Positions 1 to 5,622 of a stretch of DNA of 9,046 bases are shown here, piece by piece. The stretch lies in the NCBI GenBank assembly GCA_019310865.1, contig JAFDDL010000115.1, forward strand, positions 1 to 9,046. The letters are read 5' to 3'. The stretch's first letter is position 1. Each line of letters opens with the position of its first letter. The notes below the pieces were generated by a model. That model did not search any database and had not been told where the DNA came from. It saw nothing but the letters and a program-made list of their open reading frames with translations. The position numbers and the translations under genes were made by a program. Source of the DNA: Deltaproteobacteria bacterium. Lineage in GTDB: Bacteria; Desulfobacterota; Desulfobacteria; Desulfobacterales; JAFDDL01.

Positions 1-1
1 C

Positions 2-532
2 CACCTGTCGATTGACTTGCTCAATTATGCCAAGGCAGCCGATATCACCTATGCATATTGCGATCCCAATCAGTTGGTTCGCGATGTGGTTCGCCTGATG
101 GCGTCCCAGGCAGCCGAGGCCGGGGTTACCTTGGAAATGGAGCCGGACGCCGGGCTGCCTTCCTTTTTTATGGATTCGGACGGAATTCAGCAATGCCTGT
201 TGAACCTGGTGACCAACGCCATCGATGCTTGCGAGGCGGTCGAGGCGAAGAATCCGGAAAAAACAGTTACCATTCGCTCCCTGCGTGATTCTCGAAGCGT
301 GGTCGCCTTTCAGGTGACAGACACGGGGATTGGAATGGATGAAGCCGTTCAGGCAAAACTGTTTCAGGGTTTTTTCAGCACCAAGGGGACCCGGGGAACG
401 GGCATCGGGTTGATGATTACCCAAAAGATAGTCGACCTGCATGGGGGAGATATTGAGGTCTCATCACTTGTCAATGCGGGGTCAACGGTCACCATTCAAA
501 TCCCTGTGCGGAAAACGATGCCGGAAAAATAA
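2..532 (+). CDS. Sensor histidine kinase, C-terminal part (5' end outside window)
   Basis: The reading frame is open from the first bases of the window and ends at TAA 530-532, so only the last 176 residues are seen. The fragment begins with HLSIDLLNYAK, which resembles the end of a HisKA dimerisation helix; the phospho-acceptor histidine should lie just upstream, outside the window. The rest is a HATPase_c ATP-binding domain: N-box NLVTNAIDAC (about nt 203-232), G1 box DTGIGMD, F-box region LFQGFFSTKG and G2 box GTGIGL, followed by the usual closing GGDIEV and GSTVTIQIPV strands. It would autophosphorylate and pass the phosphate to a receiver domain. The next gene, an activator, starts 33 bases downstream and is probably co-transcribed, but it carries PAS domains rather than a receiver. 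The likely phosphate acceptor may therefore be the single-domain regulator at 5101 or a receiver outside the window. The sensor domain is unknown. Confidence 0.92.
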   Translation, partial: HLSIDLLNYAKAADITYAYCDPNQLVRDVVRLMASQAAEAGVTLEMEPDAGLPSFFMDSDGIQQCLLNLVTNAIDACEAVEAKNPEKTVTIRSLRDSRSVVAFQVTDTGIGMDEAVQAKLFQGFFSTKGTRGTGIGLMITQKIVDLHGGDIEVSSLVNAGSTVTIQIPVRKTMPEK

Positions 533-565
533 ACCCATACAAGTCCCCCTGAGTGGTGTGAGTCA

Positions 566-2299
566 ATGGACGATATCCTGATCAAACCACAGCATCTGTG
601 CAACCTTCTCGACGCCCTTGCCGTTGGCGCCATCCTGCTCTCGCCCGAAAGGCGCGTTCTGGCCGTTAACCGTTCGGCGGAATTGATGGCCAACATATCA
701 GCTGAGGAAACACTCGGTAAACCGTGCCAAGATGTCTTCATGGACGTTTTATGCGGGGGGGAATGCCGGTTTGACCAGGCAGCGAAGACCGGGCCGGTTT
801 TCGAGCGGGTTGAAATCGAAATACAGGACCCCAAACATGAGGTGCGCAGTCTCACCAAGATCATCCACCCACTTTACGATGCCGGCCGAATGCCGGTGGG
901 GTGCATGGAAATTTTTCAAGATCACAGCGCATTTACGGATCTGATCAAGCGGCTCTGGTATGAGGACCGCCGTTTGAAAATCATCATGGAAAACCTGGAT
1001 ACCGCCGTGATGACAGTGGATCGAGGCGGTCATATCACCTTTTTCAACACGGCGGCCGAGATGATTACGGGTTTCGATCGCGGGCAGATTCTTGGAAAAT
1101 CCTATGCCACCTTGTTTGCCGAGAAAAAAGATGACAACTTGAATCTTCTTATTCAAACGATTCAAGACGGCAGCCCGCGCTCGATCGGGGAAACCTGGTT
1201 ACTGACCCAGGCCGGTGCAAATCTGCCGGTCCGCGCCAATTATTCGGCCATGAAGAACAAGGATGGTCGAATCGTCGGGGGACTCGTGACCCTGAGCGAT
1301 TTGTCCTTGAAGCATCAGCTCGACAGCGCCATGACCGACCGCTACAGCTATTTTGATCTGGTGGGCAAGGACCCGGTGATGCAGCGTATCTTTGACATCG
1401 TTCCGGTGGTGGCGGCCAGCAATGCCACCGTGCTTGTTGAAGGGTCCACCGGCACCGGAAAGGATTTGCTTGCCAAGGTGATCCACACGGCCAGTTCCCG
1501 GGCCCATCGACCGATGGTGAAGGTCAACTGCGCCGCACTGCCGGACAGCTTGCTGGAATCTGAAATGTTCGGCTATGTCAAGGGCGCTTTTACCGGCGCC
1601 GATCGGGACAAACCGGGACGGTTTCAGGATGCCGACGGGGGAACCTTGTTCCTTGATGAAATCGGCGATATGCCCCTTGCGCTGCAGGCCAAGCTGCTTC
1701 GGGTTTTAGAAGACGGGGAGTTTTACCCACTGGGCGGTCGAAAACCGACGCGGGTCGATGTGCGAATCATTTCCGCGACCAATCAAGGGCTTGATAATCT
1801 GGTTCAGGAAAAGCGATTTCGGGAAGATCTCTTTTATCGATTAAATGTCATGCGCCTGGAGATACCGCCACTTAATGACCGGAAAATGGACATTCCGCTT
1901 TTGATATCGCATATTCTGAAACGGTTGGCAGCCGCGCAAAATCGTGCGGTGCCCCGGATATCCGAAGATGCCATGTCTATGCTGCTCAACTACCATTATC
2001 CGGGTAATATTCGGGAGCTGGAGAACATCCTGGAGCATGCATTGATTATCTGCCGCGGTCAGACCATCGATTGCCGGCACCTGCCCATGGCCCTTCAACG
2101 GGATCTGGGCCTCGGTTCACCGAAAAGCGCGCCGGAAAGCCCACCGGAGCCCGATAGCGTCCTTGAATACAGCGAAAAAACAATGCTCCTTAAAACACTT
2201 CAAAAACACCAGTGGCACCGCGGCCGGACCGCCCAAACTCTCAATATGGATCGAAGCACCCTGTGGCGGAAGATGAAAAAGTATCAGATTCACCCATAA
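566..2299 (+). CDS. Sigma-54-dependent transcriptional activator, PAS-PAS-AAA+-Fis HTH
   Basis: A 577-aa bacterial enhancer-binding protein that would hydrolyse ATP to open promoters held by sigma-54 RNA polymerase. Domains: PAS 1 about residues 10-125, PAS 2 about 133-250, AAA+ about 262-500, Fis-type helix-turn-helix about 540-574. Visible AAA+ motifs are Walker A GSTGTGKD (293-300), the sigma-54 contact loop GAFTGA (340-345), Walker B LFLDEIGD (361-368), [11 protein letters not shown] with arginine-finger candidates (418-428), and the sensor II-like stretch NIRELEN (481-487). All key residues look intact. There is no receiver domain, so control should come through the PAS domains. PAS 1 holds Cys54, Cys63 and Cys67 in a C-x8-C-x3-C arrangement that could bind a metal or sense redox state (inference). 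The ATG at 566 has only a weak ribosome-binding site, consistent with coupling to the kinase ending at 532. A natural target is the sigma-54 promoter at 3521-3536. Confidence 0.95.
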   Translation: MDDILIKPQHLCNLLDALAVGAILLSPERRVLAVNRSAELMANISAEETLGKPCQDVFMDVLCGGECRFDQAAKTGPVFERVEIEIQDPKHEVRSLTKIIHPLYDAGRMPVGCMEIFQDHSAFTDLIKRLWYEDRRLKIIMENLDTAVMTVDRGGHITFFNTAAEMITGFDRGQILGKSYATLFAEKKDDNLNLLIQTIQDGSPRSIGETWLLTQAGANLPVRANYSAMKNKDGRIVGGLVTLSDLSLKHQLDSAMTDRYSYFDLVGKDPVMQRIFDIVPVVAASNATVLVEGSTGTGKDLLAKVIHTASSRAHRPMVKVNCAALPDSLLESEMFGYVKGAFTGADRDKPGRFQDADGGTLFLDEIGDMPLALQAKLLRVLEDGEFYPLGGRKPTRVDVRIISATNQGLDNLVQEKRFREDLFYRLNVMRLEIPPLNDRKMDIPLLISHILKRLAAAQNRAVPRISEDAMSMLLNYHYPGNIRELENILEHALIICRGQTIDCRHLPMALQRDLGLGSPKSAPESPPEPDSVLEYSEKTMLLKTLQKHQWHRGRTAQTLNMDRSTLWRKMKKYQIHP

Positions 2300-2313
2300 A
2301 CCGTATTCAAAAT

Positions 2314-2318
2314 AGGTG
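2314..2318 (+). promoter_or_regulatory. Ribosome-binding site that decides the start at 2328
   Basis: AGGTG lies 9 bases before the ATG at 2328. The in-frame GTG at 2316 falls inside this site and has no Shine-Dalgarno sequence of its own at a usable distance, so the ATG at 2328 is preferred. Confidence 0.6.
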
Positions 2319-2327
2319 AAAAATATT

Positions 2328-3359
2328 ATGAGAATCCCCGGAAATCTTCTCACCACTGCGATGGCGGTTATGCCGCACACGGACGTGACGCGGGCCCTTG
2401 AGACGGCGTTGTCTTTGGACGTGCCATTCTGGCCGCAATTGCCCAATTACAGTTATTATGAGGACATGTACGTACAGGCTGCGGAACATTTTCCCGGCAT
2501 TGTCCTGGACGTGGCGCAGCGCACGGTTCGTTTTTCCATGGATAAATTTGCACAAGAGTTGGAAACAGCCCTGGCGAATTTTGACGTTCCGGATTATTTT
2601 GACATCAGCGAGACCTATTCGGCTGTTTACCATCGATTCCTTGCCCACGATTTTTCGGACCGAGCTGCCATACGCGGGCAGCTCGAGGGCCCCATCAGTT
2701 TTGGATTTAACGTCCTTGACCAGGACGATCGTCCGATCCTGTTTGATGATACGGTCAGGCCGTTTATGCTGGATTTTATGGCCAGGCGCCTAAACGTTCA
2801 GTTGGGCCGGTTGAAGAAATTAAATCCCAATGCGTTCATGTTTGTCGATGAACCGGGGCTTCAATTTCTGTTTTCCGCAATGGCCGGATATGGCGACATG
2901 AAGGCAAAGGGAGACCTGGATCAATTCTTTGAACAGGTGGATCGCCCCCGGGGCATTCACTTATGCGGAAATCCGGACTGGGATTTTCTGCTCAATCTGG
3001 ATCTGGAGGTGCTCTCGTTGGATATTTACACGAACGCGGAAATTTTTTCATCTTACGCCCCTTCGATTCGCAGATTCATTGATAAGGGCGGCCTAATTGT
3101 CTGGGGAATTGTTCCCACGGGGTTTGAATTGTTTGATTCAGAGGCAATTCCATCCCTGATTCAGCGTTTGGAGTCCGTTTGGAAGGTCTTGTGGTCAAAA
3201 GGTATCGATCGGCAGCAGCTTGTTGCCCGCAGTATGATCTCACCGGCAACCTGCTGCCTGGTGAATCCGGACAAGGAAAAAACTGTGGAACGGGCATTTT
3301 CGGCGGTGAAACAGATGGCTGTCCAGTTGCGTGAAAAGTATCACCTGAATTTTGAGTGA
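2328..3359 (+). CDS. MetE C-terminal / UROD-like zinc methyltransferase family protein
   Basis: A 343-aa soluble protein that looks like the TIM-barrel superfamily containing uroporphyrinogen decarboxylase, corrinoid methyltransferases (MtaA/MtbA) and the catalytic half of cobalamin-independent methionine synthase. The best evidence is the zinc-ligand pattern: HLC at residues 211-213 (H-x-C) and a second cysteine site, TCCLVNP, at 308-314. An acidic strand, LSLDIY (about 229-234), sits where MetE places its third ligand. FMFVDEPGLQF (about 171-181) resembles the substrate-side acidic motif. Length fits a stand-alone single-barrel protein, not full-length MetE (about 750 aa). These proteins move methyl groups from methylated corrinoids, folates or methylated compounds to a zinc-bound thiol; the substrate here cannot be read from sequence. 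It follows the sigma-54 activator by 28 bases, so it is probably in the same operon, an odd partner for signalling genes. The stop codon overlaps the base of a long hairpin. Superfamily fairly sure, function not. Confidence 0.7.
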   Translation: MRIPGNLLTTAMAVMPHTDVTRALETALSLDVPFWPQLPNYSYYEDMYVQAAEHFPGIVLDVAQRTVRFSMDKFAQELETALANFDVPDYFDISETYSAVYHRFLAHDFSDRAAIRGQLEGPISFGFNVLDQDDRPILFDDTVRPFMLDFMARRLNVQLGRLKKLNPNAFMFVDEPGLQFLFSAMAGYGDMKAKGDLDQFFEQVDRPRGIHLCGNPDWDFLLNLDLEVLSLDIYTNAEIFSSYAPSIRRFIDKGGLIVWGIVPTGFELFDSEAIPSLIQRLESVWKVLWSKGIDRQQLVARSMISPATCCLVNPDKEKTVERAFSAVKQMAVQLREKYHLNFE

Positions 3360-3406
3360 TAGCTTGCATCATATTGCAACATTAATTGCGATATGATGCA
3401 AGCTAT
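3359..3406. repeat. Long inverted repeat (21-bp stem, 6-base loop) at the end of the left operon
   Basis: The arms 3359-3374 and 3391-3406 are perfectly complementary over 16 bp. Pairing continues inward through 3375-3379 with 3386-3390 (one G-U pair), leaving the loop CATTAA. The structure starts on the last base of the upstream stop codon. It could end or protect the upstream transcript, but no T-run follows, so it is not a standard intrinsic terminator. It overlaps the first two protein-binding dyads described separately and may exist mainly because two such dyads sit in mirror order. Confidence 0.85.
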
Positions 3407-3419
3407 TGCATGAATGCAA
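3364..3419. promoter_or_regulatory. Three tandem TTGCA-N-TGCAA dyads, candidate upstream activator sites
   Basis: Three palindromic half-site pairs lie in a row: TTGCA-N6-TGCAA at 3364-3379, TTGCG-N6-TGCAA at 3386-3401 and TTGCA-N4-TGCAA at 3406-3419. Their centres are 22 and 19 bases apart, close to two helical turns, so bound dimers would lie on roughly the same face. They are about 135-175 bases upstream of the start point predicted from the sigma-54 promoter at 3521-3536, the usual distance for an enhancer. Dyads of this size are typical for dimeric Fis-type HTH domains. The activator encoded at 566-2299 is the obvious candidate binder, which is inference from position. Confidence 0.6.
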
Positions 3420-3424
3420 TATAA

Positions 3425-3437
3425 AATCAAATCGATG
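3425..3437 (+). promoter_or_regulatory. Candidate IHF binding site
   Basis: The stretch AATCAAATCGATG matches the IHF consensus WATCAA-N4-TTR at 8 of 9 defined positions; the one miss is A for the first T of TTR. It lies between the dyads and the -24/-12 promoter in A/T-rich DNA, where IHF usually bends DNA to bring the activator to sigma-54 polymerase. The consensus is loose, so position is the stronger argument. Confidence 0.45.
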
Positions 3438-3520
3438 TGACCCACCTCTTTCCGTGTTTTTCCCTCATAATTCGCTGTAATTATTTCATTTAAAATATTC
3501 TTTCCGTTTTTCTCTTCGAA

Positions 3521-3536
3521 CGGCATGGGAAATGCA
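3521..3536 (+). promoter_or_regulatory. Sigma-54 (-24/-12) promoter
   Basis: CGGCATGGGAAATGCA fits the consensus TGGCACG-N4-TTGCW at 9 of 12 defined positions. The essential GG (3522-3523) and GC (3534-3535) are separated by exactly 10 bases. The predicted start point is near 3547, giving a leader of about 53 bases before the ATG at 3600. A sigma-54 activator is encoded just upstream, and dyads plus an IHF-like site precede the element. It would drive the 179-aa gene, the stress protein and the response regulator, and possibly the tmc genes by read-through. Confidence 0.7.
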
Positions 3537-3599
3537 TTTGAGTATCGTAACCGCATCCGAAACGAATGGGAAATTGTTTAAGACAGGGGCTAAGGACGC

Positions 3600-4139
3600 A
3601 TGAATACCGTGACATTACAGAAAAATGGTGGGGTTCTGACATCGGCCGGCGTGGCGGATGATAATTTTCCGCTGTTCTTTCTTGGCTACCGGGTTCTACT
3701 GGAAGACGGGTATCGGTTCAGAAGTTTTTTCAAAATGCTCGAACGGTATGCCCATCTGGCCGGCTGCAATGCGTTTTTCCCGGAATATCTTCGCCAGTAC
3801 CGGGATTGTCCGGATGCATCGTGTTGTGACGCGTCACTGGACTGCCTGGAGCTTGGTAAAACGGTTGAAATGATCGGATTTCCCGGCAAACCGCGGATGG
3901 AAATATACAGCACGTTTACGGGGATTGCCGGTGGAAAGCCGTGCGAGATCAAAACTGTCGGCCTGGAATCATTGTTGGACATGCCCATGGCGCTTGGAAA
4001 GCTGCGGCATGTGGTTTTCGGGGACCGGGTCGATGTGTTTGAATTTGAAACGGTCTATACCATGTTTGAACTTATTGACGGCATCGCCTGGGAGTTGAGC
4101 TTTCACTTTACGCCCGGGCAGTGCGAGATTAGGAGGTGA
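3600..4139 (+). CDS. Conserved-looking hypothetical protein, first gene of the sigma-54 unit
   Basis: A 179-aa protein I do not recognise as a named family. It has no signal peptide or membrane segment and is probably cytoplasmic. It has seven cysteines; four cluster at residues 70, 75, 76 and 82 (C-x4-CC-x5-C), which could bind a metal or form redox disulfides. The N-terminal half has an aromatic, basic stretch (about 25-52, FFLGYRVLLEDGYRFRSFF); the C-terminal half has alternating hydrophobic strands and ends in basic residues. The likely ribosome-binding site is AGGGG at 3585-3589, 10 bases before the ATG. It is the first gene after the sigma-54 promoter, and its last codons contain the ribosome-binding site of the next gene, so the two are translationally linked. 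From memory, Desulfovibrio vulgaris has a hypothetical gene (DVU0262) between its USP and tmcA; I cannot confirm homology without alignment. Confidence 0.85.
   Translation: MNTVTLQKNGGVLTSAGVADDNFPLFFLGYRVLLEDGYRFRSFFKMLERYAHLAGCNAFFPEYLRQYRDCPDASCCDASLDCLELGKTVEMIGFPGKPRMEIYSTFTGIAGGKPCEIKTVGLESLLDMPMALGKLRHVVFGDRVDVFEFETVYTMFELIDGIAWELSFHFTPGQCEIRR
4131..4136 (+). promoter_or_regulatory. Strong ribosome-binding site inside the end of the preceding gene
   Basis: A perfect AGGAGG encodes the last two arginines of the 179-aa protein and abuts its TGA stop. It sits 6 bases before the ATG at 4143, so translation of the stress protein is probably coupled to and boosted relative to the upstream gene. 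Confidence 0.8.
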
Positions 4140-4142
4140 CGT

Positions 4143-5069
4143 ATGTTTGAGAAGATCCTGTTTGCCACATCGGCCTCTCCTGCATCGGATTCGGCTGCCA
4201 AGGTCGCATTTGATCTGGCGGGGAGATATGAATCGAAACTGTTTCTGTTCCATGTTTATGGTATTCCGACCCGGGGTTTCAGCCGGTATGCCACGGATGT
4301 GCGGACCGGAGAGGAGGAGGATCTTGACCAGGAGTATGTGCAATGGGTCGAAGAAGAGATCAAAACAACCTATGCCAGTCAGATCGGCAAGGTAAAAGAA
4401 TTGATCATTGATACCCGTGTGGGGGTCCCCCATACGGAGATCCTTCGAAAGGCCCGGAAAGAGGATGTCGACCTGATTGTTATGGGTGCGCATACACGGG
4501 AAGAAGATATCGGCGCCACCCGCTTTAGAAGTGTTCTGGGAAGTACCATGCAACGCGTTGCCAAGAGCGCCAGATGCCCGGTTCTGATTGTCAGCCGGCC
4601 GTGTGAGAATTGCTTCTGGTACTTCAACAACATCATTTTCGGCACCGACTTTAAAAAAGCCTCCATGTCGGCTTTTCTCTTTGCGCTGAAAGTCGCCAAG
4701 GAGATCGGGTGCAAACTCTACCTTTTTCATTCCGTGGATTTATCCGGTGTTTCGGTGGGCAAGATGGACGACCAGGCGGAGATCGAACGCAAGATTCAAG
4801 AGGCCCGGAAGAAGATGGAGTCCTTGTATGTCTCGAAAATGAATGGATTCGATAATTACGAGATCGAAATCTGGGAGGGTATTCCCTACGTGGAAATTTT
4901 AAAATACTCCCGAGAGAAAAAAGCGGATCTTATCGTTATGGCCCATCATACAAGGGAAATCGATCCGGAAGCGGCATTGCTTGGCTCTACGGTTGAACAG
5001 GTGGTGCTTCGGGCGGCGGCACCTGTGGCCAGTGTGACTCATCCGGACAAGGTGGCTGATGTCGCATAA
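4143..5069 (+). CDS. Tandem universal stress protein (two UspA domains)
   Basis: A 308-aa cytoplasmic protein with two UspA folds. Domain 1 (about 1-152) starts MFEKILFATSAS and ends CPVLIVS; domain 2 (about 162-302) starts IIFGTDF and ends APVASVTHP. Both show the typical DLIVM strand (110-114 and 262-266) and a closing GST (133-135 and 281-283). The usual ATP motif G-x2-G-x9-G-[ST] is degenerate: domain 1 has G115 but lacks the second glycine and carries a longer loop before GST, and domain 2 has alanine in place of the first glycine. Nucleotide binding may be altered or lost, at least in domain 2 (inference). A cysteine pair, C154-x2-C157, lies in the linker. UspA proteins are usually made under energy limitation or stress; placement behind a sigma-54 promoter and before tmc suggests a role in adjusting redox metabolism. 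The stop is 31 bases before the response regulator. Confidence 0.93.
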   Translation: MFEKILFATSASPASDSAAKVAFDLAGRYESKLFLFHVYGIPTRGFSRYATDVRTGEEEDLDQEYVQWVEEEIKTTYASQIGKVKELIIDTRVGVPHTEILRKARKEDVDLIVMGAHTREEDIGATRFRSVLGSTMQRVAKSARCPVLIVSRPCENCFWYFNNIIFGTDFKKASMSAFLFALKVAKEIGCKLYLFHSVDLSGVSVGKMDDQAEIERKIQEARKKMESLYVSKMNGFDNYEIEIWEGIPYVEILKYSREKKADLIVMAHHTREIDPEAALLGSTVEQVVLRAAAPVASVTHPDKVADVA

Positions 5070-5100
5070 AATTCAGGAGAATGCGGGCTAGGGTGTAAAG

Positions 5101-5523
5101 ATGGATAAACCGAGGGTGCTGATTGTCGATGACGAGGTGGATATGAGAATTTTTATATCCACCCTCTTTGAAACCAACGGCTACAAGGCTTTCCCCACCC
5201 AGGACGGGCAGTCAGGCCTGAAAAAGGCCAAAGAAATTACACCGGATCTGATTATTCTGGACGTAATGATGCCCGGCGAAGGGGGGGTAAAGATGTTCCA
5301 GGGGCTTAAAAGCGACCAAGCCCTTGCCCGGATTCCCGTGATCATGCTTTCCGCCGTGGCCCAGAAGACATTCACCCATTATTTAACGATGCTCAACTTG
5401 CGAATGGACGGACGGCTGACAAATCCGGACGCCTATGTTGAAAAACCACCGGATGCCGACGAGCTGCTGTCCATTGCGAAATCGTTGACAAAGCCCAGCT
5501 GCAAGACCGATGGCGTTGTATAA
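5101..5523 (+). CDS. Single-domain (CheY-like) response regulator
   Basis: A 140-aa protein made only of a receiver domain. The acidic pocket is D10-D11, the phospho-acceptor is D54 in ILDVMMP, the switch Ser is S84 (IMLSA), and the conserved Lys is K115 (VEKP). The stretch between S84 and K115 is about ten residues longer than in CheY and contains THYLTMLNLRMDG, as in many receiver proteins of sulfate reducers (recollection). There is no DNA-binding or enzymatic output domain, so it must act by protein contact or as a phosphate relay or sink. The histidine kinase at the left edge is a possible partner. The ribosome-binding site AGGGTG at 5090-5095 lies 5 bases before the ATG. It is probably co-transcribed with the stress protein. 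Confidence 0.93.
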   Translation: MDKPRVLIVDDEVDMRIFISTLFETNGYKAFPTQDGQSGLKKAKEITPDLIILDVMMPGEGGVKMFQGLKSDQALARIPVIMLSAVAQKTFTHYLTMLNLRMDGRLTNPDAYVEKPPDADELLSIAKSLTKPSCKTDGVV

Positions 5524-5530
5524 TTGATTT

Positions 5531-5551
5531 ACCGTGCCCGGTTGGGCCGGT
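5531..5551 (+). repeat. Short hairpin between the response regulator and tmcD
   Basis: ACCG-T-GCCC pairs with GGGC-CGGT around the loop GGTT: 8 base pairs with one bulged T, 7 bases after the regulator's stop codon. No T-run follows, so it may act as an mRNA processing or stability element or a weak attenuator between the regulatory genes and tmc. It could also be chance in GC-rich DNA. Confidence 0.35.
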
Positions 5552-5607
5552 GGTCATGTGTTGACAAAACCGTTCCACTCGAAAGGGTGGCTGGATAGAA
5601 AATCGAT

Positions 5608-5613
5608 AAGGAG
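5608..5613 (+). promoter_or_regulatory. Ribosome-binding site that decides the tmcD start
   Basis: AAGGAG directly touches the ATG at 5614, too close for initiation, and is 9 bases before the in-frame ATG at 5623, which is therefore the chosen start. Confidence 0.75.
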
Positions 5614-5622
5614 ATGATAAGA

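Noticed and set aside
2316..2327. GTG start four codons upstream of the MetE-like gene
   Set aside because: It lies within the ribosome-binding site that correctly serves the ATG at 2328.
3359..3406. Standard intrinsic terminator
   Set aside because: The stem is strong but no T-run follows, so it is listed as an inverted repeat instead.
3341..3556. 71-codon minus-strand frame across the gene-free region
   Set aside because: It crosses the hairpin and regulatory sites, lacks a plausible ribosome-binding site, and shows no protein-like composition.
3969..4730. 253-codon open frame on the minus strand
   Set aside because: It lies opposite two well-supported + strand genes, has no recognisable domain, and is a by-product of their codon pattern.
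5551..5566. Possible second sigma-54 promoter before tmcD
   Set aside because: TGG is followed after ten bases by AC instead of the essential GC, so the -12 element is missing.
5561..5601. TTGACA as a -35 box for a housekeeping promoter before tmcD
   Set aside because: No acceptable -10 box at 16-18 bases; the nearest TAGAAA is 29 bases away.
5614..5622. ATG start three codons upstream for tmcD
   Set aside because: It directly touches the AAGGAG site; the ATG at 5623 has proper spacing.
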